A stretch of 64,000 nt of DNA from Paenibacillus taiwanensis DSM 18679 (GTDB lineage: Bacteria; Bacillota; Bacilli; Paenibacillales; Paenibacillaceae), in the NCBI RefSeq assembly GCF_000425125.1, contig NZ_AULE01000002.1, forward strand, positions 1 through 64,000. The letters are read 5' to 3'. Shown here one piece after another: positions 27,810 through 37,278 of the stretch. The notes beneath the pieces are model-generated. The model had not been told where the DNA came from. It was given only the letters and a program-made list of their open reading frames with translations, and searched no databases. Positions within the stretch are counted from its first letter, which is position 1; the number at the start of each line of letters is the position of its first letter. Made by a program: the position numbers and the translations under genes.

Positions 27810-30032
27810 TTATTCGGTTGATGCGGATCGCTCTTCCACACGGCTTAATTTACCCGGCCAGAAGGCCCATCGCCCCAGTACCGTCGTTATAGCAGGCACC
27901 ATAAAAGGACGTACAATAAACGTGTCCAGCAGCACGCCAAGCGCAGTCACCGTCCCGAATTGCACGAGCACCTGCATAGGCAGCGTAGCCAACACAGCAA
28001 ATGTTCCCGCCAATATTATACCCGCCGAAGTAATGACGGAGCTCGTTTCGTTAACTCCCTCACGAATCGCTTGCTTCATCGGCATCTCCTTGCTCTTCTG
28101 CCAGATGCGCGACACCATAAATATATTGTAGTCCTCCCCAAGCGCTACCAAAAATACAAACGCGTACAATGGAATCGCTCCTTGAATAGCCTCCGCGCCA
28201 AACCCATAGTGCAGAATTAGCCAACCTAAGCCTAGCGCAGAAAAATAGGAAAGTACCACGGTACCAATTAAATAGACAGTGGCCACGATAGATCGTAAAT
28301 AAATGAGCAGCAGCAATGCAATCAAGCCAATGACAACGGGAATAACAATGGATGTATCTCGGTCATTAACAAATTTGGTATCGTATTGAGTAGCTGTCTG
28401 ACCGCCTATCCATACCTTTTGCTCCACGTTATTCAGCCCTGCCTCCAGCAAAGCAGACTCCGTCGCGGAACGAATTTCCGGGATATGGCTCATAGCTTCC
28501 TGCGAATACGGATTCGAGCTTAGTTCTATACGGTACGCTAAAATATGCTCGTTCTTTTGCCCTTTCTGCGGGTCAAATACTTGATCGATATAAGGAAGCG
28601 AATCCAGCACCTTTTGTAATGGAACATCTTTACCTTCTGTATCTATCATCAAGTTTACAGGGGCCAACTCCCCCTGCGAGAACTTTTCTCCAATTATTTT
28701 AAACCCTTCTCTTGATTCCATCGTAGATGGAAAGGAAGATAAGAGGTCGTATGTGTATTGGATTCGTGTAGAAAAGCCCGCTAGCCCGCCTAACAGCAGA
28801 ACGGTAATGGCGATTACCGCCCACGGACGTGTCACCACAACCCGACCTATCCAGCCAGCAGACTTATGAACCTTCTTCTGCTTGACAGGTTTTCCTTTAT
28901 GCTTGGCACGCTCTGCTTCCATTTCAGGTGTCCGGGGAACGAACGGATAAAATGATCCTCTTCCGAAAATAGCAAGCAACGCCGGAACGAGTGTTAAGCT
29001 TGCAATACCCATAATGAGAATAGATAAGCTAAAAGGAACAGCAAAGCGGTAATAGGCGCCATACTTCGCCAGCAGCAACACTAATAAGGAGATAACTACT
29101 GTAAATCCACTCATCGCAATAGCACCCGACGAACCTTTTAAGGCATAAACCAATGCCTGACGCTTATCAGCTACATGAGTGAGCAGGTGTCTATAATGCG
29201 AAACTAGGAATAGACAATAATCTGTACCCGCTCCAAACAAAAGCACCGTCATAATGGAGATCGCTTGTGCATCAACTGTTATCCAGCCCTGCTGCGCCAT
29301 AAAGCCTAGAATAGGTCCGATTGCACCGTATGCAAAGCCCACAGCGATAAGTGGTATAAGTGCCAACATCGGTGAACGGTAAATTAGCAGTAAAATGACT
29401 AATACGAGCAATACGGTAGCCACTAGCAACGAAACGTCTGCATTCATAAACAGCCCCGTCGCATCAATAGAAATACCAACAGGTCCCGTGACTCGGGCAC
29501 TTAATGCTGTAGTTGATTCGATACTCTCATTAAATGGGTTATTGCCAAATTGAGCAGTTGCCTGCTGCTTTAATTGTGCAACACTTGCCTTGAGCCGGAC
29601 CACATCTGCTTCCTTGTTAAACAATACGGGCAGTACCAACGTGCTCTTATCCGTAGATAACTGCGCCTGCAACGCAGGGAGTGGGAACTTATGCAATGGC
29701 ATAACCGTGGTCTGGTCAGGCAGCGGGTTCGCTTCCCATTGCTTGGTTAGCGCCTGCAAATGCAGCAAATCTTCCTGCGTTAATCCTCCCGGTCGCTGCC
29801 AGACGATCAGAGCAGGGTTTCCCGCTTCGTTCGGAAACTCGCGCTCCGCAATAAGAGCGGCTTCAACCGAAGGGGTATCTGCGGCAAGGTTGACCGCACC
29901 ATTTTGCTCCTGCGACTTTACGGAGGGCCATACCCCGTTTAACACGGCTACAATCATAATCCAAATGATTAACGTGATCCACTGACCGCGCGGACCAGAT
30001 ACCCATCCGCTAATTTTGCGTTTCTGTTCCAT
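27810..30032 (-). CDS. MMPL/RND-family membrane transporter
   Basis: 740 residues with about 12 transmembrane helices in two repeats, each with a large extracytoplasmic loop. The MMPL proton-relay Asp-Tyr pairs are GAGTDYCLFLVSHYR in repeat 1 and ALGEDYNIFMVSRI in repeat 2. Relatives export lipids, siderophores or drugs; the substrate here is unknown. It is divergent from a TetR regulator at 30272, which probably represses it. GGAGG precedes the ATG. Confidence 0.9.
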   Translation of the reverse strand: MEQKRKISGWVSGPRGQWITLIIWIMIVAVLNGVWPSVKSQEQNGAVNLAADTPSVEAALIAEREFPNEAGNPALIVWQRPGGLTQEDLLHLQALTKQWEANPLPDQTTVMPLHKFPLPALQAQLSTDKSTLVLPVLFNKEADVVRLKASVAQLKQQATAQFGNNPFNESIESTTALSARVTGPVGISIDATGLFMNADVSLLVATVLLVLVILLLIYRSPMLALIPLIAVGFAYGAIGPILGFMAQQGWITVDAQAISIMTVLLFGAGTDYCLFLVSHYRHLLTHVADKRQALVYALKGSSGAIAMSGFTVVISLLVLLLAKYGAYYRFAVPFSLSILIMGIASLTLVPALLAIFGRGSFYPFVPRTPEMEAERAKHKGKPVKQKKVHKSAGWIGRVVVTRPWAVIAITVLLLGGLAGFSTRIQYTYDLLSSFPSTMESREGFKIIGEKFSQGELAPVNLMIDTEGKDVPLQKVLDSLPYIDQVFDPQKGQKNEHILAYRIELSSNPYSQEAMSHIPEIRSATESALLEAGLNNVEQKVWIGGQTATQYDTKFVNDRDTSIVIPVVIGLIALLLLIYLRSIVATVYLIGTVVLSYFSALGLGWLILHYGFGAEAIQGAIPLYAFVFLVALGEDYNIFMVSRIWQKSKEMPMKQAIREGVNETSSVITSAGIILAGTFAVLATLPMQVLVQFGTVTALGVLLDTFIVRPFMVPAITTVLGRWAFWPGKLSRVEERSASTE

Positions 30033-30271
30033 CGTATCCTAGTCCTCCTATATTTATTTCTCCTTGATCTGCTCAAGGGCAAGGTACGATTACCTAACCC
30101 ATCTATTTAGCACCCGTTAGAGAAATAAGTTATAATATTATATATACCGGAAGGTTAATTAATTAGCAATCCTTTTTTTACATTTCTCTTTAAACTATAT
30201 GTGAATAGATACGTTACCAGTATAATGAACAGAGAACAGATGTTAACGTTATAAAGGAGCTTCTTATCGAT

Positions 30272-30892
30272 ATGAACTCGAAACGCCCACGCAGACCAGG
30301 CAGACCCAAATTGGATGACAACGGCACGCCTTTACAGACCGTGATTGTACAAACGGCAGCGCGAATGTTTATGGAGCAAGGCTTTGAAGCAATCTCGCTC
30401 CAGCTTATTGCTAAAGCTTGTGCTGTTACCAAAGCAACCATTTATTATTACTATTCCAATAAAGCAGAACTGTTTACGGCCGCTGTCGTTCAGGTATTAG
30501 AGAGAGGACATTACTTTACCCAACAGCACTTGTTGGCACCTCTCAGCTTCAAAGAACGACTACAGGCGATTGCGTTATCCAAGATGCAACAATCCCATGT
30601 GGATATGGAGACGATGATGCGTGAAGCCGAGGCCCAGCTATCTATTGAACAGATGGAGCGAATCCGTCAAGCAGAGCAGCACATTCATGATCTGCTTGCT
30701 GAACATTTTGAGATCAGCATCGGCCAAGGAATTGTTCGAGCCGGTAATGCCATGATGATGGCTCATGCCTTCTCTGCGCTTGTTATGTTAGGCAACAGAG
30801 ACAGTGCCGTTCAATTGTACACATCTAAGCAACAGCTGGCTGAAGCCGTTGTTGACATGTTTTGGTCAGGCATTTCTATTTCCTCTAAGTGA
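30272..30892 (+). CDS. TetR/AcrR family transcriptional regulator
   Basis: 206 residues. The N-terminal TetR helix-turn-helix is at about 25-70 (MFMEQGFEAISLQLIAKACAVTKATIYYYYSNKAELF); the C-terminal ligand-binding part is variable. It is divergent from the MMPL transporter across a 239-bp gap. The gap carries ACGTTA and TAACGT half-sites near 30210-30250, possible operator parts. Ligand unknown. Confidence 0.9.
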   Translation: MNSKRPRRPGRPKLDDNGTPLQTVIVQTAARMFMEQGFEAISLQLIAKACAVTKATIYYYYSNKAELFTAAVVQVLERGHYFTQQHLLAPLSFKERLQAIALSKMQQSHVDMETMMREAEAQLSIEQMERIRQAEQHIHDLLAEHFEISIGQGIVRAGNAMMMAHAFSALVMLGNRDSAVQLYTSKQQLAEAVVDMFWSGISISSK

Positions 30893-31020
30893 TGTACATA
30901 GCTTACATGACTGAGGGCCAACGCCCTGTGCCTGTTCCTTTTGAACATTCGTTCTCGTATCCTGTAACCTTGGTGGATGATGACGATCATCATGTATGGC
31001 CACATGCAGTGCTATTAATG

Positions 31021-31065
31021 AAAGAAGCCGTATACACCACCTCTAGCGGAGCTTACGGCTTCTTT
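31021..31065 (+). terminator. Hairpin terminator after tetR
   Basis: A 12-bp perfect stem AAAGAAGCCGTA/TACGGCTTCTTT with a 21-nt loop, about 130 bp after the TetR stop codon. The T-run is short (TTT), and the minus strand also ends in TTT. Confidence 0.6.
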
Positions 31066-31171
31066 GATATGGGTATGATGTCCACCATGCGACGCAATAA
31101 TAGCCCCATACCAGAACATTTTATTTTACATCGAACACATCGCTTATATCGCTTACTCGCACTAACGCAGA

Positions 31172-31378
31172 TTAGTTTGGCTGAATAATCTCCTGCACAC
31201 GCCCAACCATTCCATTGGCAAGCCTTACTTTAATGCCATGCGGATGCTGAGGGGCGTTTGTTAATATATCCTTTACAATGCCTCGCGTTCGTTTGCCTGT
31301 ACGTTGATCCTGTTTTAATACGATATCTACTTCCAGGCCTGGTTTGATGTCAGCACGCAGCTTTCCGCTCATGTTCAT
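31172..31378 (-). CDS. ywbE: YwbE family protein (DUF2196)
   Basis: 68 residues covering the whole YwbE family: LRADIKPGLEVDIVLKQDQRTGK and GIVKDILTNAPQHPHGIKVRL. A small beta-rich domain with unknown function. The ATG at 31378 is 9 nt after GAGG; a longer upstream frame is not conserved and includes a hydrophobic stretch with no ribosome site. Confidence 0.9.
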   Translation of the reverse strand: MNMSGKLRADIKPGLEVDIVLKQDQRTGKRTRGIVKDILTNAPQHPHGIKVRLANGMVGRVQEIIQPN

Positions 31379-31502
31379 TTCACTTCCCTCATTGTTGATA
31401 TCTACTAGCTGAAAGATGAGAAATAAAAAATAGAAGGTGAGATCTATGTGCATCGCTTTAAAATACCTCATCCGTCCTCGAATTTCCCGATCAGCTTCAC
31501 TC

Positions 31503-31550
31503 AAAAAAAGAAGGAGCCTTTGCGTCGGATCTACGACGCTCCAGCCTCCC
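31503..31550 (-). terminator. Terminator of ywhD
   Basis: Minus strand hairpin with GCGTCG/CGACGC and flanking GGAG/CTCC pairing, followed by TTCTTTTTTTG, 28 bp after the ywhD stop. Confidence 0.75.
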
Positions 31551-31577
31551 TCTTGTTCGTAATTACATCTAGTATAA

Positions 31578-32075
31578 CTACACTAGTGCCGCTTTAACCT
31601 CTTCAGATGTGTTGGCCCACCATTCTTCATTATGCGTTTGCAGCAGCCCGCGCAGCAAGCCCAACTCTTCTTCACCTAGCCCATCAAGCATAACACGGCG
31701 TTTCATGGCAGCATCCATCTTATTCACATGCTCCGCAAGAATCTTCCACCCACGCTTCGCTTCCGCGTCAATCAGCATCTCACAAGCTGTCAGGCCCGCA
31801 TAGAATCCGCCCTCAGCGTTGCGGTCAACGGCCACCCATACGATCCAGCAAGTACGACCATTTGGCACGTCTTCTTTGTTTGCAGAGAACTTAATGCCGC
31901 GTTCCAGCTTGCTTTTAGCATGCATGGCGCCAATATCAATGTAGGCGCGTCCCCCTTCGATCATGACAGGCGACACATTATTCAGATCGATGCTGCCTGC
32001 ACCGAAGCCTTTATGCTTACCGCTGCTTACGACGTTAAGCGCAAGCGGCTTCTTTACCTTCTTCTCTTGTTCCAT
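31578..32075 (-). CDS. ywhD: YwhD family protein
   Basis: 165 residues matching YwhD of B. subtilis, with LNVVSSGKHKGFGAGSIDLNN, KLERGIKFSANKEDVPNGR and a conserved Trp-rich segment (CWIVWVAVD). The function is unknown. In B. subtilis ywhD is next to pbpG-speE-speB; here it is 4 kb away with the MMPL-TetR pair inserted. AAGGAG is 7 nt before the ATG. Confidence 0.92.
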   Translation of the reverse strand: MEQEKKVKKPLALNVVSSGKHKGFGAGSIDLNNVSPVMIEGGRAYIDIGAMHAKSKLERGIKFSANKEDVPNGRTCWIVWVAVDRNAEGGFYAGLTACEMLIDAEAKRGWKILAEHVNKMDAAMKRRVMLDGLGEEELGLLRGLLQTHNEEWWANTSEEVKAALV

Positions 32076-32228
32076 TATTATTCTCCTTCCTCGCCCTCTC
32101 TACGTTCCTATTCCTGACAGGAAACAAAGCCTTGGCTGGAATCAAAATCATTTTCATTTTAGCTAATATTCTGTAAAAAGCCAACATATACATGCTGTAG
32201 ATGCTTGTCAACGGGAGGTAAGAAACGG

Positions 32229-34211
32229 ATGACTCGAAGCAACGCCTATCGCTCACTCCTCTATTCACTCTTATTTATCACAGCTGGTATCCTGCTTACG
32301 CAATGGCTCACACCTACGCAGCCCTTACCCTCCCTCGGTCCAGAAGTGACACAAGGGAAGGCCAAAACCAGTGAACCGATTACGCCACAGCAGATTCAAG
32401 CTGTCACACCAAAGGCCCGCAGTGAGCGGGTATCGGAGTACCACATTGAGGTCCGATTGGACGAGGCGTCCAAGACCCTTTATGCCACTCAGACCGTGAC
32501 ATGGACCAACCCGGGTAAAAAAACGGTAAACGAACTTTACTTCCACCTGTACCCTAATGCATTCGCTTCTGCGGATACCACCTTTATGAAAGAATCTGGT
32601 GGTCGGCTGCGAGAAGACCGCATGCCACAGGACGGGTACGGCAGCATGCAGATTACGTCCCTACAATCAGTAGACGGGCTATCCTTGATGAACCGTCTGG
32701 AGTTTGTTCAGCCTGACGACGGCAACATAAAGGACAAGACTCTAGCTAAGCTGCGATTGCCGCAGCCTGTCAAAGGCCACGACAAAATTACGCTAAAGCT
32801 CAAATTTGAAGTCAAACTCCCTAAAGTCTTCGCCCGCATGGGAGCTACTAATCAATTTGTTATGGCTGGCCAATGGTTCCCTAAGCTGGCCGCGTATGAG
32901 AAGGCGGGTATTCGTGGCCGAGCTGAGGAAGGGTGGAATTTGCACCAGTATCATGGCAACTCCGAATTTTATTCCGACTTTGGCATTTTTAACGTCCGAA
33001 TTCAGGTTCCTAGCAACTACATCGTAGCCGCAACCGGTTTTCCAACCAAGACACCTGTATTCGGAAATGGTACCAAGACGTATCAATTCTATGCAGACGA
33101 TGTACATGACTTTGCTTGGTCAGCCTCTCCGAAGTTTGTCTATGCGGAAGAACCGTTCTCATCAGATAATGTGCCAGGTGTTCGGATCAAGCTGTACCTT
33201 GACCCTAAGCACGCACAGTTGAAAGATCGTTACTTTTTTGCCGCAAAAGCCGCACTTACCAAGTTTAGTGAATGGTACGGAGAATACCCGTATTCCACAC
33301 TGTCCATTGTAGTCCCCCCAAAAGAGGCTAACGGGGCAGGTGGTATGGAATACCCTACATTAGTAACGGCATTTGGGGCAGATGATGAAAGCCCAGGCTA
33401 TGATTTGGAGCGAACCGTCGTCCACGAGATCGGACACCAATATTTCTACGGGCTGCTCGCTTCCAATGAATTCGAGGAGGCTTGGCTCGACGAGGGCTTT
33501 ACTTCTTATGCCGAGGATAAGTTAATGGAGTCGGAATTTGGCGTGACGCCTAATTTGGCGGTGCAAGCAAGTTACATGACTGATCCCGCTCCGCTCAAAC
33601 AACATGCATGGCAATACAAAAATCAGAACCATTACGCCGAAAACGTATACTATCGCGCTAAGCTTGTACTGCTTGCCTTAGAAAAGCAGGTCGGAGAAAA
33701 GACGATGCAGCGTATTCTGAAAATCTATACGACCAAATACCGCTTTAAGCATCCGACTACCGCTGACTTTCAACGAGTCGTAGAATTGGTGACCAAACGG
33801 AAATGGACCGACTTTTTTAATCAGTATATATACGGGCAGAAAATGGCCGACTTTTCCGTCGAGAGCATATATACTCGTACTTTTAATGAAGGAGGAACGC
33901 CACGTTATGAGGCCACAGTAAATATTCAGAAAAACGGTGCTGACTATCCGAACGTACCAATCGTATTTCAATTTGCAGACGGAAGTACAACTCGTAAAGT
34001 ATGGTCTGTGGAAGGCGATCGCATTCAATATAAGCTCAGTCATTCTTCTCCTCTCACATGGGTAATGATTGATCCCCTCTATACGATCATGGTAGAGAAT
34101 CGCCACATTAATAACTATATGCGTGCTCAAATTGAAGAGCCCGTGCGCACGCGCGTCAATTGGGCGGCCGTCAAATGGCTCGAAGTAATAACAAACGTAT
34201 TGGGGTGGTGA
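32229..34211 (+). CDS. Membrane-anchored M1 family metallopeptidase
   Basis: 660 residues. A single N-terminal hydrophobic anchor (about 9-26) has no cleavage site, so the domain is displayed outside the cell. The M1 zinc motif is HEIGHQYFYGLLASNEFEEAWLDE (split here as HEIGH plus E in LDE), preceded by the substrate motif GGMEYPT, a variant of GAMEN. Such proteins trim amino acids from peptides. The ATG at 32229 is 8 nt from GGAGGTAA; an in-frame upstream ATG has no ribosome site. A membrane protein gene follows after 7 bp and is probably in the same operon. Confidence 0.92.
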   Translation: MTRSNAYRSLLYSLLFITAGILLTQWLTPTQPLPSLGPEVTQGKAKTSEPITPQQIQAVTPKARSERVSEYHIEVRLDEASKTLYATQTVTWTNPGKKTVNELYFHLYPNAFASADTTFMKESGGRLREDRMPQDGYGSMQITSLQSVDGLSLMNRLEFVQPDDGNIKDKTLAKLRLPQPVKGHDKITLKLKFEVKLPKVFARMGATNQFVMAGQWFPKLAAYEKAGIRGRAEEGWNLHQYHGNSEFYSDFGIFNVRIQVPSNYIVAATGFPTKTPVFGNGTKTYQFYADDVHDFAWSASPKFVYAEEPFSSDNVPGVRIKLYLDPKHAQLKDRYFFAAKAALTKFSEWYGEYPYSTLSIVVPPKEANGAGGMEYPTLVTAFGADDESPGYDLERTVVHEIGHQYFYGLLASNEFEEAWLDEGFTSYAEDKLMESEFGVTPNLAVQASYMTDPAPLKQHAWQYKNQNHYAENVYYRAKLVLLALEKQVGEKTMQRILKIYTTKYRFKHPTTADFQRVVELVTKRKWTDFFNQYIYGQKMADFSVESIYTRTFNEGGTPRYEATVNIQKNGADYPNVPIVFQFADGSTTRKVWSVEGDRIQYKLSHSSPLTWVMIDPLYTIMVENRHINNYMRAQIEEPVRTRVNWAAVKWLEVITNVLGW

Positions 34212-34218
34212 TGGACAT

Positions 34219-35034
34219 ATGAAGCTGCATATGCGCGCAGGGTGGGACTGGCTAAAAGACCATTTATACATCTGGATCATCTTATTTCTATATCAGTTGT
34301 TGTGGGGATTTCTACTTTATCGCTTTATGGATTCCATCATCATGCCCATACTTCGACGGTATCCAAATCCACCACCTACAGAAATGAGTTCGCAGCTCTT
34401 CTTATTGGAATCTCAATTCCAATTAACTAAAACGTCTACTTATACACCGTACCTTTGGATCATAATAGCCTTTATTGCAGTGCGGATGCTGCTCACACCC
34501 ATTATTCAGGCCGGTATCTGCTACTCAATGGCTAATCACCGAACCGAATCGGGGTTGACCTTTTTTAAAGGCATTGCCGCAGCATGGAAACCTTTTGCTC
34601 TCTTATATATCTTAGAAACGGCTTTGCTGCTCGCCCCTGCCTACTGGGTGATCCCTTATTTGGCCGAATCACTTGCTTCTAATCCGAGCTGGAAGCTGTT
34701 ATTAACCGGAATTGTTCCTGTCAGTCTCGGTTGGCTGGTTGGAGGTTGGCTGCTTCATCATCTGTTTTTATTTCTACAATTCGGCGCAGGGGCAAACATG
34801 CCGCTACTGCTTGCGCTAAAAACCGGCATCATACGCGCTCTGCCTGTCATTGGATTGTCACTTCTATTTGCACTCATCTCATTACTATGCAGTACATTAG
34901 TGACAACCGCCGCTATGTTATGGACCGGAATGACCGCGCTTATTTTACAGCAAGCTTATCCTGCGCTACGCGCACTTCTCAAATTGTGGAGCATTTCGAG
35001 TCGATACCATGCATGGGATCATCGAGAACCGTAA
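34219..35034 (+). CDS. Multi-pass membrane protein of unknown function
   Basis: 271 residues with about six hydrophobic helices. No family was recognised. It starts 7 bp after the M1 peptidase stop, with GGTGGTGA as ribosome site overlapping the end of that gene, so the two are probably translated together. It might assist or anchor the peptidase, which is speculation. Confidence 0.78.
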   Translation: MKLHMRAGWDWLKDHLYIWIILFLYQLLWGFLLYRFMDSIIMPILRRYPNPPPTEMSSQLFLLESQFQLTKTSTYTPYLWIIIAFIAVRMLLTPIIQAGICYSMANHRTESGLTFFKGIAAAWKPFALLYILETALLLAPAYWVIPYLAESLASNPSWKLLLTGIVPVSLGWLVGGWLLHHLFLFLQFGAGANMPLLLALKTGIIRALPVIGLSLLFALISLLCSTLVTTAAMLWTGMTALILQQAYPALRALLKLWSISSRYHAWDHREP

Positions 35035-35063
35035 ATTTCGGTCTTTCTAAACAATTTTTCACT

Positions 35064-35112
35064 AAAAAAACGCTTACTTAAGCCTTTTATCGAGGTTTAA
35101 GCGCGTTTTTTT
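35064..35112 (+). terminator. Terminator after the M1 peptidase operon
   Basis: AACGC...CTTAAGCC pairs with GGTTTAAG...GCGTT with small bulges, followed by TTTTTTT. It is about 30 bp after the stop. Confidence 0.8.
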
Positions 35113-35134
35113 GGCGTTTAGGGACAAAAAGTGT

Positions 35135-35163
35135 TTGTCAAAGTAAAAAAGGTCTGCTAAAAT
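35135..35163 (+). promoter_or_regulatory. SigA promoter of the NlpC/P60 gene
   Basis: TTGTCA (35135-35140), 17-bp spacer, TAAAAT (35158-35163). The expected start near 35170 gives a leader of about 220 nt that contains the riboswitch. Confidence 0.7.
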
Positions 35164-35249
35164 AAACCTTAGATTGTTACAACTTTGTCATGAAAGACAC
35201 TTAGTTCTTGCAATTTTGTAATCAGAAGTAACGGAATCTGATGTGAACC

Positions 35250-35385
35250 AATAGGCCAAATTCCCGTACACATCCGGGAAGCGGGGGAACCATTTATACT
35301 GGGTGAATTGATCTTGCGTATGCAGAGATCATAGGGAACCTTCAACCGAACCCTCCAGCTAACCTCGCAGGCACGGAAGGAGCTT
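35250..35385 (+). promoter_or_regulatory. c-di-AMP riboswitch (ydaO/yuaA class)
   Basis: The ydaO core is intact in order: GCGGGGGAACCA (35281), TGGGTGAATTGATC, ATAGGGAACC, CAACCGAACCC, CCAGCTAACCTCGCAGGC and GGAAGGAG. In the known class, c-di-AMP binding turns off expression of cell-wall hydrolases and potassium/osmolyte genes. Here the ribosome site AAGGAG (35377-35382) lies at the 3' end of the aptamer, so ligand could also mask translation. Both ends are estimated. Confidence 0.93.
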
Positions 35386-35391
35386 TTCCAA

Positions 35392-35865
35392 TTGAAGAAG
35401 AAGTTGGTCACTGCGGTGGTCGGTCTGAGCTTACTGTTCTCGATCGGAACAGGCAGCGCATTCGCCGCAACGAAGATGGACAACACTATCCAAGATTTAA
35501 TGGGTATCGACTACAAGTATGGTGGTACTACAACGAAGGGGTTTGACTGCTCTGGATTTGTAAAGTATGTTTTTGACAAATTCAATGTCGAATTGCCTCG
35601 TTCGTCTTCTTCCCAGTATGAAGTTGGCGACAAAGTAAAAAAAGACGAGCTACGCCCTGGTGACTTGGTATTCTTCAATACGAGTGGCAGCGGAATCTCC
35701 CATGTCGGCATTTATGTAGGCAACGGTCAATTCGCTCACGCATCGACAAGCAAAGGAACACGTATCGACGATCTAAGCATGGATTACTATGAGAAGCGTT
35801 ATGTTGGTGCTAAACGTATTCTCAGCTCGAAGCAATATGATAGCTTTGCTTCTTACGAGAAATAA
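35392..35865 (+). CDS. Secreted NlpC/P60 peptidoglycan endopeptidase
   Basis: 157 residues. A signal peptide (KKKLVTAVVGLSLLFSIG, cleavage after AFA at about residue 25) is followed by a single NlpC/P60 domain with catalytic C53 (FDCSGFV), H104 (SHVGIYVG) and H116 (FAHAS). No SH3 or LysM domain is present. Such enzymes cut the D-Glu-DAP bond of peptide stems. The start is TTG at 35392, 9 nt after AAGGAG. Expression is predicted to fall when c-di-AMP is high. Confidence 0.95.
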   Translation: MKKKLVTAVVGLSLLFSIGTGSAFAATKMDNTIQDLMGIDYKYGGTTTKGFDCSGFVKYVFDKFNVELPRSSSSQYEVGDKVKKDELRPGDLVFFNTSGSGISHVGIYVGNGQFAHASTSKGTRIDDLSMDYYEKRYVGAKRILSSKQYDSFASYEK

Positions 35866-35880
35866 TACAATATTATACCG

Positions 35881-35925
35881 AAAGCCCGATGGATTGCCCT
35901 TCGCATTCTGTCGGGCTTTTATATT
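35881..35925 (+). terminator. Terminator of the NlpC/P60 gene
   Basis: Stem AAAGCCCGA/TCGGGCTTT with a 21-nt loop, followed by TATATT. It is 15 bp after the stop. Confidence 0.85.
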
Positions 35926-36304
35926 ACATCTGTTCAATATACTATATGCACGCCATAATAAAACGTGCCACCTAGAGAGTCATCGTCCCTGAATAAATTG
36001 CTGCAGTCATAAACGAGCATGTGCTTATGCATCTTTACTTACGTGTAGCATCGACTACTATACATATGTTTGTGTTTGGCTGTATGGTGGCAGCATGCTA
36101 ACGATCATTCTGCTCATCTATCCTCATCCTCAGCCCCGTACCCTTATGCAATAATTAACACGTAAGCCCTTAGGTGAATCAGGTTTATCTTCTCGTTTGT
36201 CCAAATATGAAATTAACTCCCCCATTTGCTTGCTCTTGTAAAAAGTAACCTTGCAGAACGTAATAGAGTCGAGCTAGAACAATCAGGACTACGCCGTTTA
36301 TATA
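35926..36304. other. Gene-free stretch
   Basis: About 380 bp between two terminators of convergent genes. Several short frames exist but none has a ribosome site or recognisable product. I see no RNA gene, repeat or insertion sequence here. Confidence 0.5.
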
Positions 36305-36305
36305 C

Positions 36306-36339
36306 AAAAAGGCATGCTGGGCGCTCTTCCAACATGCCT
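36306..36339 (-). terminator. Terminator of the secreted basic protein gene
   Basis: Minus strand stem AGGCATGTTGG/CCAGCATGCCT with one G-U pair and an 8-nt loop, then TTTTTG. It is 84 bp after the gene. Confidence 0.75.
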
Positions 36340-36422
36340 CGACACGATTCAAAATGACTTGCCTACGTTCCACACATCTCCGACAAGTTCAGGACTCACC
36401 AACCGCGCTTCTCATAACTCCG

Positions 36423-36989
36423 TTACTGCTGTTGTTCTTTTACCTTGCTCCTTATTTGTTTCGTATTCAAGTGCTTCGTCGTTACTACTTGTTTCTTTGC
36501 ATGTTCCCCTATGTGCTGTTGATGCAGCTTTTGCTTATCGACATGTTTCTCGTGGAACATCTTGCCGTTATGTCCAACCATTTGTCGCAATTCATGACGT
36601 AATTGCTTACTCGTCTTGTTTTCGACAACAATCCCGTATTTCTGTGCAATCGATATCAGCTTCTGCTGTCGAAGCTCTTTTATCTGACTTTGGAGCTTTA
36701 CCTGCTCCTTGTTCAGCTGTCTCTTTTCCGTGTGATCGTTCTTGTTTAATTGTGCCGACCAGTGGCTTGCTTTGGAAGTCGAAGAGCTTGGCAGCAACGC
36801 CAGTACCCCGCCCTGTCCCTCACTCTTACGGGAAATATCCGTGTCATCTTCAGACGCAAATACAACCCGCGCTTCAGGCGACTTCGCAAATGCAGCAGCG
36901 GCATGTTCGCTTTGGGCCGCTGCCGGAGAGGCAAGCAGCAGCATCATTGCCGTTGACCAGGCGACCGCCGATGATGTCGTCCATTTCAT
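36423..36989 (-). CDS. Secreted basic coiled-coil-like protein of unknown function
   Basis: 188 residues. A signal peptide (about 1-25, hydrophobic stretch AVAWSTAMMLLLASPAAA) precedes a low-complexity acidic-to-Ser-rich segment and then a Lys/Gln/His-rich, probably helical region from about residue 80, including HEKHVDKQKLHQQHIGEHAK. No family was recognised. The ribosome site AAAGGAGGTGA is a near-perfect match to the 16S 3' end, and a terminator follows, which supports a real, well-translated gene. It is divergent from the ABC transporter. Confidence 0.72.
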   Translation of the reverse strand: MKWTTSSAVAWSTAMMLLLASPAAAQSEHAAAAFAKSPEARVVFASEDDTDISRKSEGQGGVLALLPSSSTSKASHWSAQLNKNDHTEKRQLNKEQVKLQSQIKELRQQKLISIAQKYGIVVENKTSKQLRHELRQMVGHNGKMFHEKHVDKQKLHQQHIGEHAKKQVVTTKHLNTKQIRSKVKEQQQ

Positions 36990-37155
36990 ACGTTCACCTC
37001 CTTTCTCGCTGTCATCTCTTCAGTATGAAGCCAACACATGAAACCAAGCTGAATGAATACTTAATAATAATTTAAGTTCATCTCCTCATTTTCGAATCAA
37101 ATAAGGCTGTGTACGTTATTACGATCTGGAACGGGAACCGTTTCTGATTCTGATT

Positions 37156-37169
37156 CTGACATTTGTCAG
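37156..37169. promoter_or_regulatory. Inverted repeat upstream of the ABC exporter
   Basis: CTGACA-TT-TGTCAG, perfect arms, preceded by a triple TCTGAT-type hexamer repeat (37143-37160) and by ACGG-GAA-CCGT (37131-37141). It lies 110 bp before the ABC gene; the response regulator encoded downstream is a plausible binder. Confidence 0.35.
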
Positions 37170-37278
37170 CAGCAGTTCATGACATCGTACACTAACGGAC
37201 GATGACGCGTAATACTACAATATGATTATAGCCACACGATAAACGGCAAACACATACTTCGTCAAAGGATGATGACAA

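Noticed and set aside
30889..31188. 99-codon frame starting inside the TetR stop (GTGA overlap)
   Set aside because: It reads straight through the 12-bp terminator-like hairpin at 31021-31065, has no ribosome site of its own and no recognisable domain. It is more likely the tetR 3' region.
36314..37075. 253-codon plus-strand frame
   Set aside because: It is antisense to the secreted protein gene, which has a signal peptide and a near-perfect ribosome site; the plus frame is rich in Ser, Leu and Cys with no ribosome site.
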